Shown one piece after another: positions 51,815-61,305 of a stretch of 64,000 nt of DNA. The notes under the pieces are model-generated. The model ran no database searches, was not told where the DNA came from, and worked only from the letters and a program-made list of their open reading frames with translations. The stretch's first letter is position 1. Each line of letters opens with the position of its first letter. This stretch comes from Halobellus captivus (lineage in GTDB: Archaea > Halobacteriota > Halobacteria > Halobacteriales > Haloferacaceae): contig NZ_VJXQ01000005.1 of assembly GCF_007655485.1 (NCBI RefSeq), forward strand, positions 39,388 to 103,387, given 5' to 3'. A program made the position numbers and the translations under genes.

Positions 51815-53020
51815 TCAGTGTGCAGCAAGTAGCGAGTCGAGCAGCGACGGCAAATCCGCTCGACTCGTCCGCTCGGTGCTGATCGACGCGTCGCCAGTAG
51901 CTTCCTTGAATCCCGTCCCGGTCGGCACGATCACAGCGGACTCATCAGAAGCAATCACACCGCGCTCGGAAAGTTGTGTGAGGCCCGCTAATGGTGTCGC
52001 CGCTGCAGGCTCGACACAGAAGCCACCAGTAACAGCGAACTGTCGTTGGGCGGTCTGAATCTCCGCATCGGTAACCGACACGACCGCGCCATTGGTTTCA
52101 CGGACAGCCGCGAGCGCCCGAGCGCCACTTGGTGGATCTGGATTTCCGAGCGAGTGCGCGATTGTCTCCCCAGTTTCGTCAGCAGTGAGGGCGGTGATGT
52201 CCGTCGCACCCATTTCAAAGGCTTGCGTTATCGGATCAGCAGTGGCAGTCTGGACAAGATACAACCTCGGGAGCTCCTCCAGCAATCCAAGCGTTACGAG
52301 GTCGCGGAGTCCACGCCAGATCCCTGATGCGAACCCTCCGGAACTCGTTGGCAGCACGATCGCATCAGGTGTGTCCGGGGCGAGTGACTCGTAAATCTCG
52401 AAGACGACCGTTTTGTACCCGCTAATGCGGGCTGGCGCATCGCTGACGAGAATTGAAATCGGGAGCGAGTCTGAGAGAGACAACCCATCGGCATACAGCG
52501 CCCCGTAGTCGCCGCTGACCTGCACAATCGTCGGCTCATACTGTGCGATAAGCTCCAGGCGAGCGGACGGGGTCTCCTCAGGGACCAACACAATACACTC
52601 TCGATCGAGGCTGGTTGCGTGAGCGGCCGTGCTGATCGCCATATTTCCGTACGAGATAGTGCCAATGACATCGGTGCCTGCCTCAATAGCGTGTGGAACC
52701 GCGACAGCACTGCCTCGATCCTTATACGCTCCAGTCGGATTTTCGCTCTCGTCTTTGACGTAGACCCGACAGCCAGCAGCGCCATCAAGTCCGTAGCTTC
52801 TAACGAGCGGGGTGCGTCCTGCAGCACGAGCGACTCCGTTGGGCTGCTCGATCGGCAGCAGCTCCTCGTAGCGCCAGATACTCTCGACATCCGAGCAGTC
52901 TGCCCACGTAAAGTCAGTACTGGGTGTGTCGAACCAGAGCGGCTCACCGCACGCACATCGGACGCGCGTTTCGTCGCCGTAATATTCTCCACACCGAAAG
53001 CAGACCAAAGGAGGGCACAT
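51815..53020 (-). CDS. thrC: threonine synthase
   Basis: 401 residues from the ATG at 53020. An in-frame start at 53215 would add 65 residues lacking any family feature, and a TATA element at about 53046-53054 supports the short form. The start carries a zinc-ribbon CFRC...CAC (Cys7, Cys10, Cys22, Cys24), as in many archaeal ThrC proteins. The PLP lysine is Lys100 in NPTGAYKDRGS; LPTSSGGFASGIW is the phosphate-binding loop. It converts O-phospho-L-homoserine to threonine. It is monocistronic. Some haloarchaeal paralogues act on other substrates, so specificity is not certain. Confidence 0.9.
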   Translation of the reverse strand: MCPPLVCFRCGEYYGDETRVRCACGEPLWFDTPSTDFTWADCSDVESIWRYEELLPIEQPNGVARAAGRTPLVRSYGLDGAAGCRVYVKDESENPTGAYKDRGSAVAVPHAIEAGTDVIGTISYGNMAISTAAHATSLDRECIVLVPEETPSARLELIAQYEPTIVQVSGDYGALYADGLSLSDSLPISILVSDAPARISGYKTVVFEIYESLAPDTPDAIVLPTSSGGFASGIWRGLRDLVTLGLLEELPRLYLVQTATADPITQAFEMGATDITALTADETGETIAHSLGNPDPPSGARALAAVRETNGAVVSVTDAEIQTAQRQFAVTGGFCVEPAAATPLAGLTQLSERGVIASDESAVIVPTGTGFKEATGDASISTERTSRADLPSLLDSLLAAH

Positions 53021-53387
53021 ACCGTGTGTTACACAACTCACTCGGAAATATGTCTTCTTTGCTCGACGGGAGTGATTGAGGAAGAGGCCGGTTGGCTCTG
53101 TTGACCGGTGATCCATTACTGATTCGATAGTGTCATATCCAGACAGAGAAGGTACAGGTCGAACGTGAAGTTCCAAGTCCCTAGAGAAACCGGTAGTTGA
53201 TGACATTGTCACCAACTTGGAGTGAGACTGTCCACCAAGTTCGTCGTGTCAGCACCAAGTGTACTCGTAGAAGAGTTCTAGCGGCGCCTGCGGGGAACAG
53301 AACAGAACTCCGTCCCTTCAGTGGAGTGGAGTTCATAAGAGCGCGAATACGTTCATCCCTCCAATTGCTCAGTATAGGAGAGGCCAG
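53021..53387. other. 367-base intergenic
   Basis: It contains the thrC promoter (TATA-like aaatatgtc at 53046-53054). The sequence ggctctgttga near 53094 resembles the start of the 18-base motif at 7003-7020. No gene recognised. Confidence 0.45.
53046..53054 (-). promoter_or_regulatory. TATA box of the threonine synthase gene
   Basis: Reading gacatattt on the minus strand, 26-34 bases before the ATG at 53020, this predicts a leaderless transcript. Confidence 0.5.
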
Positions 53388-55529
53388 TCACTCATCCCGT
53401 CGGACGGTGATCGGTGAACTCCAAGCCATTTCGCCATCGGCCTGTCGAACCCGAATTTGATACGCGTAGGTCCCCGGACTGGGGTCATCCGTTAACGAAA
53501 CTGTGAGATCACGGTCTGTGGGGGTTCCAATACGCCGACACGTCAGCCTCGTGTCGACGTCGCCGAGGTCAAGGTGTTTCTCGGTCAGGTCACCAAGTGA
53601 GAACTCACCGCTGTACGGTCCCGTCCGAACTGCGAGCGTCCCCGTTGTCGACCCCTCAACACCAAAACGAACACCCTGGTAATTACCTGCAGTCTTACTG
53701 CGCCATTTAGCGTGCGTCGAGGAAACTCGCTGGAGGCCGTGTTCCGGATGCTGGAAGCCAAATTCTTCCATATCGGTGAAGCGTCCGTCAGAAATTGAGA
53801 CCCCGCCACTCCAGTCACGAACTTTGTACCGATCTTTCGATCGGGCCCCCGTCCAGACAAGCTCAAATCGATCATCCCCAGTCGTACAGTCACGACTCGC
53901 GATACATTCGCCGTCACGCATAAGATCGAGTTGGGTGATCGGAGCCGTTCCCGCTACCGTTACGTCAAGCGTTAGCTCATTCTCTACCGTTACCGTTCCC
54001 CCCATCGGCGTTTCATCAACCGTCACAGCAAGGTGAATACGTGCCCCTGTCGTCGCATAACAGCGGCTTGAATTGAACGCAGTCCACAACGACTCCCGGG
54101 TGAGGTCTGCATTGGGAACGCCCATCAGACCGCCATCAACCAAAAAGAATCGATGGTTGGTTGGGCGACTCGCACCAGGACGACCGGTGTGGTCATCGCT
54201 TCCGCCGACGACTCCCAGATGATGCCCGCGTTCGACCGCTTCTCTACCGAACCACTCGAAGACTCCCCAGACAGAAACGAGTTCAAAGAACGGCGTCAGT
54301 GATTCATCGATAATATCGAGCGTCGCGGGCCGTCCCCCCTGGTGGGGAATGATAAGGACGTCATCCCGGCCCTGATAGTGATCGTAGAGGTCCTCCGCTT
54401 TTGAAATCCCCCGGTACTGTGCGGACTGATCGTCGAGTTGCCAGTGTGAACTTCGCTCAAGTGTCCCTTCACTCCCGCGGAAGTAGACGTTGTGATCGCC
54501 TCCGTTCGGCGTATTCGCCGACCACTCGTAACCGAGGAACGTTACGAACTCACCGGAGGCATTGTTTCGTGATACCACGGACTGCAGTCGCTCCCAGAAC
54601 TCATCCGTAATCTGGAAATCGTTGCCGACGTGGGAGATGAAATCGAGGAACGCTCGTTGCCGTGCGAAATCGAAGTACTGTTCGACGGAACCGGTCCCGA
54701 CTGTCTCTTCTGATTGTCCGTGAAGGTCTCCCCAGCGAACTGGCGCAGCCGGAACGATGGGATTCGTAGTCGCGGAAAGCCGATCTCCGCGTACGGTCCA
54801 TCGCTGCGGAGCCGTCGATGCAGGGTCCGACATCGCGAGTGTCACCGTTCCCGTCCCGTTAGTCACGTCGATCGGAGAGAGTTCCTCACCCGTAGATGAT
54901 TCAACGGTCAGTGGTGCCGCGTAGTCGACAGCGACGTTCCCCCATTCGTCCACGGCCCGGACTGCAATCCGGACCGTTTTTTCGCGAGGTTGGGCAACCG
55001 CCTCAAGAGCTGTCGCGGGGCCAGGGACGATGTCGACCGTGAGAGTGTCAATTTCGACGTATTCGGCCGTTCCGAAAGGGTCAACGAGACCGACGAAGAC
55101 GAATTCGTTCTCGGGGAACGTCTGTGCTCGGATTCCCATACTCCCAACTGTGGTATCACCCAGTGTGAGGGTGACCGTGTCGCCTTCTGCAAGCGACCCG
55201 TCGTTGATATCGATGACAATAGCGTGTTTTACCGGCCGCGTGTGGCCATCTGGGTCGAAACGTCCTGTCACGGTCGCATCGCCGCTCGTTGTAACCGTAC
55301 AGTAGTTGTCACCGTTCGAATCGCTAAACTGCGGATGACCCCAGTCGCTCGTCATACTAGTCGCAACTTTCAGAGCGCTCCCGTCGTCCATCCCCAACTC
55401 TCCAGCCGTGAATGTCAGCTCCCACGTCGCATAATTCCCTGCGACGACACTATCCGGGCCGTCTAGTTCGAGTGTCCCACAAGCGATACGTTCTGAAATC
55501 TTCGAGTTTATATCATTGCTTTCTGTCAT
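53388..55529 (-). CDS. DUF3604 family protein (PHP-like metal hydrolase)
   Basis: 713 residues. The N-terminal about 260 residues are two beta-rich domains. PVRWGDLHGQSEETVGTGSV (about 263-282) begins the DUF3604 core, a PHP-like metal-dependent domain. Further metal-ligand candidates are FISHVGNDF, VLIIPHQGG and VVGGSDDHTGRPG. The C-terminal about 220 residues are beta-strand rich. The start is 7 bases after the TRAP permease stop, so it is the last gene of the transporter operon. It probably hydrolyses the transported compound or a phosphorylated derivative; the substrate is unknown. Confidence 0.85.
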   Translation of the reverse strand: MTESNDINSKISERIACGTLELDGPDSVVAGNYATWELTFTAGELGMDDGSALKVATSMTSDWGHPQFSDSNGDNYCTVTTSGDATVTGRFDPDGHTRPVKHAIVIDINDGSLAEGDTVTLTLGDTTVGSMGIRAQTFPENEFVFVGLVDPFGTAEYVEIDTLTVDIVPGPATALEAVAQPREKTVRIAVRAVDEWGNVAVDYAAPLTVESSTGEELSPIDVTNGTGTVTLAMSDPASTAPQRWTVRGDRLSATTNPIVPAAPVRWGDLHGQSEETVGTGSVEQYFDFARQRAFLDFISHVGNDFQITDEFWERLQSVVSRNNASGEFVTFLGYEWSANTPNGGDHNVYFRGSEGTLERSSHWQLDDQSAQYRGISKAEDLYDHYQGRDDVLIIPHQGGRPATLDIIDESLTPFFELVSVWGVFEWFGREAVERGHHLGVVGGSDDHTGRPGASRPTNHRFFLVDGGLMGVPNADLTRESLWTAFNSSRCYATTGARIHLAVTVDETPMGGTVTVENELTLDVTVAGTAPITQLDLMRDGECIASRDCTTGDDRFELVWTGARSKDRYKVRDWSGGVSISDGRFTDMEEFGFQHPEHGLQRVSSTHAKWRSKTAGNYQGVRFGVEGSTTGTLAVRTGPYSGEFSLGDLTEKHLDLGDVDTRLTCRRIGTPTDRDLTVSLTDDPSPGTYAYQIRVRQADGEMAWSSPITVRRDE

Positions 55530-55536
55530 AGTATCC

Positions 55537-57492
55537 TCATTCCGTCTCGACGGTGGCCTGCTCTGTTCGTTGATCCCGAGTACCGAACTGCCGCTGAATG
55601 ATGAAGCCGGTCACGACAAATCCCACAACTCCTGTGCGGACGGCAGTTCCGGGATAAGCCATCGCAACGACCCCAGTCACTACGAACAGGCCACGAATAG
55701 CGAGATCGGCGTACCAAGAGAGGCCGAACGGTCGTTCGATGTAGTTGATTCCGTGGGTGATGCTGATCGCCCCAACGAGAACAAGTGTGGCTGAAATCAG
55801 GGTGCCCACGTTCACGCCACCAGCGATTAATTCAGGATTGTAAATAAACGCGAACGGGAGAATGAACAACGGGAGTGCGATCTTGATTGCCTCGACACTT
55901 GTCGGCCAAAAGTCGCTTTGGGCGATCCCAGTTGCCACCGCAACCGACGTAGCAATCGGAGGTGTGATCGCTGCGAGGATCGCACAGTAAAAGACGAAGA
56001 AATGCGCCGCAATCTTGGGCACGCCGAACTCGCCACTGAGAGTGGGAGCAATGAGCAGGGCGACAATAAGATACGCTGCGGCAGTTGGCATCCCCAAACC
56101 GAGGATAATCGAAATAACCATCGCCAGTATGACCGCAATGAGCATAATGCCGCCGGAGATATCGATGAGCGCGAGCGTAATCGCCGACGGCACACCGGTC
56201 GTCAGCAGAATAGTGACGACGCCGTTTATCGCCGCGATAATAATCGCAATCCCTGCCAGCGAAAGCGCCCCAATTCGAGCACCCTCGATAGTTTGACCGA
56301 GCGTTCGTCGGGTAGCACCGGAGACTGATTCATATCCAAGTGCCGCACGCGTGATTGGAATCGTAGTTCCAGTGATAGCCATCGAAAAGGCAGTATACAG
56401 TGCTGCAGAGATCACTGTGTACTGTGCGATGCCTAACGTATAGACGAGGACAACGAACGGAATGAGGAATTGGATCCCTTCGATGGTGATATCACGCTGC
56501 GTCTTCGTCACGTCAATGAATTCCTCTACATCGATTTGCACGCCCGAAACTTGTGAGATGGATGTATAGTGAACCCCAACCCCGATAGAACAGACCATAA
56601 TTAGCGCTGGCAGGGTCCCGGCAATCACTACAGTGGCATACTCGATTCCGAGCAACGAAGCCATAATGAATGCCCCAGCCCCCATCACCGGCGGGAGAAC
56701 CTGTCCTACAGTCGAGGCGACAGATTCGATCGCGCCAGCGGTCTCGGATCGAAGACCGTTCTTTTTCATAAGCGGGATCGTGAATGACCCAGTCATAGCC
56801 GTGTTAGCGGCTGTGCTCCCGTTAATCGAGCCGATAATCATACTCGCGATGACCGCTGATTGAGCGACACCCGATCGAATATACCGGGAGGAGCGGACGG
56901 CGAGTCGGATCATCAGATCGAAGCCGCCATATGCCTGCAAGAATCCGGCGTACAACAGGAAAAGAGCGAGCCAGGCACCGACGAGCCGTGTCAGGGTTCC
57001 AAAGAACCCATCGATCTCAAGAACCAGGATCCGTAACATCCGCGTCGGTGTGATCCCTCCGTGTCCGAGCACACCCGGAATCGCTGCTCCAAACAGGCCA
57101 TATGCAATCGCCACCAACAGTATAGCGAGGAATAGCTCTCCGAACTCTCGAAAAGTGAGATAGAGAATCGAGAGAACGAACATTGCAGCGAGGACATACT
57201 CGTAATTCAGCGCGTATCCAATACGGACCGAGTAGAGGACGTTGAAGTTGAAGAACATATATCCAGTCGTCAGGAGGACGACGAGACCAGCAGAGATCAG
57301 AAGGACGAGTTCTCGTCGATCGTTCTCCACATAGGCATCGAATACGTTATCGATAACATAGACCGTAGCGATTGCTCCGAGGAACGCGATTCCGAAGCGC
57401 GCTCGCGGCATACGCTGGGTGAGAGCATAACTGATCACGATGGCCCAAAAGATGAGGCTCACTCCAGAAACAACCTGCGTCCGGCGGTTCAT
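55537..57492 (-). CDS. TRAP transporter fused permease (4TM/12TM, TAXI type)
   Basis: 651 residues from the ATG at 57492; the in-frame start at 57597 lies inside the upstream gene. About 16-19 hydrophobic helices cover it. Signatures of the DctM-like part are GSINGSTAANTAMTGSFTIP, VLPPVMGAGAFIMASLLGI and LGLGMPTAAAYLIVALLIAP. The first about 130 residues form the small (DctQ-like) subunit fused in one chain, as usual for TAXI-type TRAP systems. It imports an organic acid driven by an ion gradient, together with the binding protein encoded 7 bases upstream. Confidence 0.93.
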   Translation of the reverse strand: MNRRTQVVSGVSLIFWAIVISYALTQRMPRARFGIAFLGAIATVYVIDNVFDAYVENDRRELVLLISAGLVVLLTTGYMFFNFNVLYSVRIGYALNYEYVLAAMFVLSILYLTFREFGELFLAILLVAIAYGLFGAAIPGVLGHGGITPTRMLRILVLEIDGFFGTLTRLVGAWLALFLLYAGFLQAYGGFDLMIRLAVRSSRYIRSGVAQSAVIASMIIGSINGSTAANTAMTGSFTIPLMKKNGLRSETAGAIESVASTVGQVLPPVMGAGAFIMASLLGIEYATVVIAGTLPALIMVCSIGVGVHYTSISQVSGVQIDVEEFIDVTKTQRDITIEGIQFLIPFVVLVYTLGIAQYTVISAALYTAFSMAITGTTIPITRAALGYESVSGATRRTLGQTIEGARIGALSLAGIAIIIAAINGVVTILLTTGVPSAITLALIDISGGIMLIAVILAMVISIILGLGMPTAAAYLIVALLIAPTLSGEFGVPKIAAHFFVFYCAILAAITPPIATSVAVATGIAQSDFWPTSVEAIKIALPLFILPFAFIYNPELIAGGVNVGTLISATLVLVGAISITHGINYIERPFGLSWYADLAIRGLFVVTGVVAMAYPGTAVRTGVVGFVVTGFIIQRQFGTRDQRTEQATVETE

Positions 57493-57499
57493 TGCTGAT

Positions 57500-58519
57500 T
57501 CAAAGCTCACCGGTTGTCCACGAATCGTTCCACGCGCCTTCTTCTTGCCAAAACTCTGCCACGCCCGGATGGACCGGCTGGTCTGCGATGAGACCACTCG
57601 TCATATCGGAAACTTCGCTGTACTCGGGATAGATCGCATTCGCCTCGATGATCGCGTCGTTCTGCTCGTATGCGATCCGGGTGATCGTTTTTGCCGCCTC
57701 AGTTGAAACACCGTCACCGAACCGGAACTGGGCACCGAGGTTCCACGTTGCGGCGCTGTCTGCACCGATGTCTTGATTCCACCCGTAGGTGTCTACCTCC
57801 TCAAACGTTGTCCCATCGGCGTTCTCTATGGCTTGTCTGAATGCTTCCGTGGCAGTCACCGCTCGAAGCTCAAAACGGGCATCAAGCTCACTTACCCAGC
57901 CTGGAAGTGTTTTGTAATTGACTCCGTAGACAACTGCTGCATCCACCCGTTCCTCCTCAAGCGCACCAGGGAGGTCACTCCGACCCATTTCAAACAGGTT
58001 GATTTGGTCATACAATCCAGCCTCCTGAAAAACGGCATCCGTCGGCGGTCGAACGCTCGTCCCGGGCGGATTAAGCCACACATTCGCCCCAGCGAGATCG
58101 TCGGTTGTCTGGATATCTGTCTCGGCTCGCGCGACCACGTACATATGCGCGAGGACGTAAAAGAACCCCTGGTAAGGTATCTTATCGACAGAATTCTCCT
58201 CGAAGCTCCCGGAGTCGTTCATCGCCTCTGCAGCCGCGAAGTTGTCGAACCCACCGGCGTCGATCTCTCCGTTGTCGTATAAACGGAAGTTCGAGGGGCC
58301 AGTTCCAGATGTCTCTTGCGCGGATATTTCGACGTTTTCAGCATTCTCGTTGACGACTTTTTGGAGTGCCTGTGTCGATGCGAATGTGGCGCTACCCTGA
58401 GGTCCGGCACCCATTCGGAGGGTAGTGCTGCCGGAGGACGAACAGCCAGCGAGAAGGACGGTGCCCGCACCCGCGATACTACGCAGAAATGCGCGTCGGT
58501 TGGTGGTGATGTCAGTCAT
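57500..58519 (-). CDS. TAXI-family TRAP substrate-binding lipoprotein
   Basis: 339 residues from the ATG at 58519. The Tat signal NRRAFLRSIAGAGTVLLAGC carries a twin-arginine and a lipobox Cys (about residue 26). The mature part starts TLRMGAGPQGSATFASTQAL and has the TAXI features INLFEMGRSDLPGALEEERV and DAAVVYGVNYKTLPGWVSEL. It binds the substrate outside the cell and delivers it to the permease. It is the first gene of the operon TAXI-TRAP-DUF3604 and lies divergent to the IclR regulator, which probably controls it. Confidence 0.92.
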   Translation of the reverse strand: MTDITTNRRAFLRSIAGAGTVLLAGCSSSGSTTLRMGAGPQGSATFASTQALQKVVNENAENVEISAQETSGTGPSNFRLYDNGEIDAGGFDNFAAAEAMNDSGSFEENSVDKIPYQGFFYVLAHMYVVARAETDIQTTDDLAGANVWLNPPGTSVRPPTDAVFQEAGLYDQINLFEMGRSDLPGALEEERVDAAVVYGVNYKTLPGWVSELDARFELRAVTATEAFRQAIENADGTTFEEVDTYGWNQDIGADSAATWNLGAQFRFGDGVSTEAAKTITRIAYEQNDAIIEANAIYPEYSEVSDMTSGLIADQPVHPGVAEFWQEEGAWNDSWTTGEL

Positions 58520-58551
58520 TGTCGGGATTGAACGCAGAATTATCTCGGCTC

Positions 58552-58564
58552 GATATATAAATAC
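58552..58564 (-). promoter_or_regulatory. TATA box of the TAXI/TRAP operon
   Basis: The plus-strand gatatataaatac reads gtatttatatatc on the minus strand, about 33-45 bases before the ATG at 58519. It lies in the 156-base divergent region, where IclR operator sites are expected. Confidence 0.55.
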
Positions 58565-58675
58565 CGATATGTGAATCTCTTCTAAATATATCCAATTTCT
58601 CACCAGGGATTCCCAAATAGTGAATTATTAGGTAGTAGCCCGCAGAAAGCTATTCCAACGAGGTATATTACATAT

Positions 58676-59452
58676 ATGGCAGATAATAAACTCAAATCGG
58701 TCGATACTGCGTTTCGTATAATAGAACACCTCAAATCGGAAGATGGTGCAACGATATCTGAAATTGTTTCGAGCTTCGATATCTCAAAAAGTACCGCCTA
58801 TCGATACCTTACAACACTCAAGTCCCACGGGTATGTGGTAAATGAGGATCGCGACTACCACGTCGGGTTGCGATTCGTAGAAATGAGTCACTATGCGAAA
58901 CACCGAAAGCCAGCTTATGAAATCGCTCAACAGACCACGAGCACGCTTGCAACTGAAACCGCAGACCGTGCCTCGTTCATAACTAATGAAAACGGGCTAG
59001 GCGTCGTGCTTGCTAGCGAGGTTGGTGAACACGGTATTTTCGCCGACACACACATTGGGCAGCGGTTCTATCTCCACGCATCAGCCGTAGGGAAGGCCCT
59101 CCTCGCATTACTCCCCGCTTCCGAGGTTGAGGAAATCATCGACCAATATGGACTCCCTGTACTAACAGAGTCGACTATCACGAATCGGGACGCTTTGTTC
59201 GCGGAACTTGACGAGATCCGGGAGCGTGGCTTCGCAATCAACAACTCTGAGCGCATCGATGGCATCCGAGCTGTCGCGGTTGGGATTACCGATGCTGACG
59301 ACCAAGTCATCGGAGCCTTCGGCGTTTCTGGGCCAACAAGACGGATGTCGGACGAGCGGATTCAAAACGAGTTACCACAGACACTGTTGAGCCTTGCCGA
59401 AGAATTCGAACTGCGAATCCGCTACTCTGAACCCTTCGATAGCGTGACGTGA
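58676..59452 (+). CDS. IclR family transcriptional regulator
   Basis: 258 residues. The winged helix (about 5-65) reads SVDTAFRIIEHLKSEDGATI and SSFDISKSTAYRYLTTLKSH. The effector domain (about 85-245) has FYLHASAVGKALLALLP, RERGFAINNSERIDGIRAVA and GAFGVSGPTRRM, all typical. IclR proteins bind small organic acids and usually control a neighbouring catabolic or transport operon. The divergent TAXI-TRAP-DUF3604 operon starts 156 bases away, so it is the likely target. Confidence 0.94.
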   Translation: MADNKLKSVDTAFRIIEHLKSEDGATISEIVSSFDISKSTAYRYLTTLKSHGYVVNEDRDYHVGLRFVEMSHYAKHRKPAYEIAQQTTSTLATETADRASFITNENGLGVVLASEVGEHGIFADTHIGQRFYLHASAVGKALLALLPASEVEEIIDQYGLPVLTESTITNRDALFAELDEIRERGFAINNSERIDGIRAVAVGITDADDQVIGAFGVSGPTRRMSDERIQNELPQTLLSLAEEFELRIRYSEPFDSVT

Positions 59453-59616
59453 TTGTCCCGCAAACGGGTTGCTCCGGTGATTTGTTGACTCCTGTACTGG
59501 TGAGTTACAGCAGACAGAGTCTAGCTCTGGGCAGTACTGTCCCTCACACGTGGGTCTCATATCTCATCAACCGGACGTGATGGTATCTAACGACGTGATG
59601 CGTAGCCTTGGGCTTG

Positions 59617-59946
59617 TCAGATTTTAATATATGCGTAGCCTTGGTTTTGAAGGCGTGTGAGTTCTCCGACTCCAGAAGAAACAAACTCAACGCCGTCCGG
59701 GAAATCATCTACGCTGGCCGTGGCTTTTTGTGCTGCGTTCGAACAAATCAGAAATGAGACATCGGCTGCTAGAATCGCCTTTGGTACTTCCCGAAGTCTG
59801 GTTGCTGCAGCGTCGATAGCAACTGACGAATCAACCAATACGGCGACTTGGTCCGTCTCAACGGTTGTATCGGCAATCAGGTTATCCACTTTCGCATCAG
59901 CGTATGAGAGCGTTTCAGGAGTAGAAACGTGGAACACCGTGTGCAT
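59617..59946 (-). CDS. DsrE/DsrF-like family protein
   Basis: 109 residues from the ATG at 59946 (starts at 59973 and 60000 are possible). VFHVSTPETLSYADAKVDNL, DQVAVLVDSSVAIDA and VSFLICSNAAQKATASVDDF give the DsrE-like alternating strands, with the conserved Cys in LICSNA in the position of the sulfur-carrying cysteine. Such proteins carry or sense sulfur. The C-terminal ELTRLQNQGYAYIKI is standard. Partners such as TusA or a sulfurtransferase are not visible nearby. Confidence 0.8.
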   Translation of the reverse strand: MHTVFHVSTPETLSYADAKVDNLIADTTVETDQVAVLVDSSVAIDAAATRLREVPKAILAADVSFLICSNAAQKATASVDDFPDGVEFVSSGVGELTRLQNQGYAYIKI

Positions 59947-60199
59947 ACCGCGTTGTAAAACCGGGGTCAGCATAGAGGTGGTGGAAAGTTTCCTCCGCAA
60001 AATAAGAGGGTATTTCTTGGGGGATTCACCCAGCAGTCACTATTAAAGTGTTCCCGACGTCTTGCGATGTTCTGCGAAGGTAATTTTCAACTAGATCAAC
60101 AGAAACGAATAGAAAAGTGCGTTCATCACATCTATTCTAAGGGGTGTACCGTTTGGACAGTTTACAGTTATACTTTTTCGAGATCAACGTTAGTGGTTG

Positions 60200-60385
60200 A
60201 TGTCCAAGCACTCTCACGAACCACGAAAGCCAGATCCACAGATCACGCCTATGTCACCGCCATTAATCTCGAACGGAAGGCCGTGGCAAATCCTCCTGAG
60301 CGAGTGTGAAGTTCAGGGTGTGACTCCGGCGGTTCAAGAGGGGCTCGTAATTCAACTCGCGACCCCCGAATATCTCCGGCAATAG
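60200..60385 (+). CDS. short protein coupled to the following gene, function unknown
   Basis: 61 residues from the ATG at 60200, MSKHSHEPRKPDPQITP onward, ending QEGLVIQLATPEYLRQ. It is 4 bases upstream of the start of the next ORF, so it may be its operon partner. The product is not strongly acidic and no family is recognised. Confidence 0.4.
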   Translation: MSKHSHEPRKPDPQITPMSPPLISNGRPWQILLSECEVQGVTPAVQEGLVIQLATPEYLRQ

Positions 60386-60389
60386 ACGT

Positions 60390-61040
60390 ATGTCCGGTAA
60401 CGAAGAAGGGACGAATATGCCCAGCTTTCCATCCTTATTTGGAACGGACGACGACTCACTGTTCGATAACTACGATACGTTCATTCCGAAACACAATCCG
60501 ATGCCCGACAGGTTTCTCGAAGGGCACGACGTCCTAACAGGAAATGATCACGTTGCCTTCCATCGCCTCACGAGAGAGTTATTCGAGGAACGGAAAGTGT
60601 ACGACATGACCTTCAATTATAACCTCGCTCGGTTGAATTTAGATACGCGGCACAAGAACGCCGGGTATCGATACGCTGTCGAGCGTAACAACGCCGACGA
60701 CGCCATTGACAGTGAGGGCGCGAATCGCGTCCTCCGTGCAGAGTTCACGCCAACGACGCCGTTCTGCCCACAGACTCACACGCTCACGATCGGCTCGTTC
60801 CGGGCGTGGAACGGCCTCTCTGACCGCCACGAATATGACCTCGTTCGAGTCCGGCCAGCACCGATGCACCATCAGAGCGACGCGATCAGCGACCAACTTG
60901 CGGAACTCGAACAGACGTACCTGGAAACGGGCGATGTGACGACCAAACCGGAAGACAGTGCCGAGATCGGATCGAGCCCGATGGAACGGACGATGCAAAA
61001 TGAGGGAGTCAGCCAAGGGTCACCGGATGCTCCGTTCTGA
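60390..61040 (+). CDS. haloarchaeal conserved protein with a MIP18/DUF59-like segment
   Basis: 216 residues. EFTPTTPFCPQTHTLTIGSF (about 115-134) resembles the conserved segment of MIP18/DUF59 proteins, in which a Cys after a Pro-rich turn binds or transfers an Fe-S cluster or metal. The rest has LTRELFEERKVYDMTFNYNL, RHEYDLVRVRPAPMHH and an acidic C-terminus. The likeness is modest. If correct, it may act in Fe-S assembly, fitting the DsrE-like gene nearby. It is acidic and GC-rich, and certainly a real gene. Confidence 0.7.
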   Translation: MSGNEEGTNMPSFPSLFGTDDDSLFDNYDTFIPKHNPMPDRFLEGHDVLTGNDHVAFHRLTRELFEERKVYDMTFNYNLARLNLDTRHKNAGYRYAVERNNADDAIDSEGANRVLRAEFTPTTPFCPQTHTLTIGSFRAWNGLSDRHEYDLVRVRPAPMHHQSDAISDQLAELEQTYLETGDVTTKPEDSAEIGSSPMERTMQNEGVSQGSPDAPF

Positions 61041-61305
61041 ATCGGCTACCTAGCTCAAACTCGAGCCCGACCCGTCGGTCACCGATACAGTAAGCGTACA
61101 AGCCTTCACTGCGGGTGCGAAACGAACGATCCGTTGCGAATTCGGTGCAGATTTATTTAGAAGCTACAAGGCAGCTCTGCTGAAATACGTTCCGTTAGAC
61201 ATATTCTTGTCCAAACCAATCGGTTGCAGAAGAGTGCGGATCGAGTAGCTGAATACAGTCTCCCTGTGATTATTTACAACCACGGAAGCCATCTCATTGT
61301 GACAG

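Noticed and set aside
53021..53215. 65-residue N-terminal extension of threonine synthase
   Set aside because: It contains no zinc-ribbon or other family feature, and a TATA box falls inside it.
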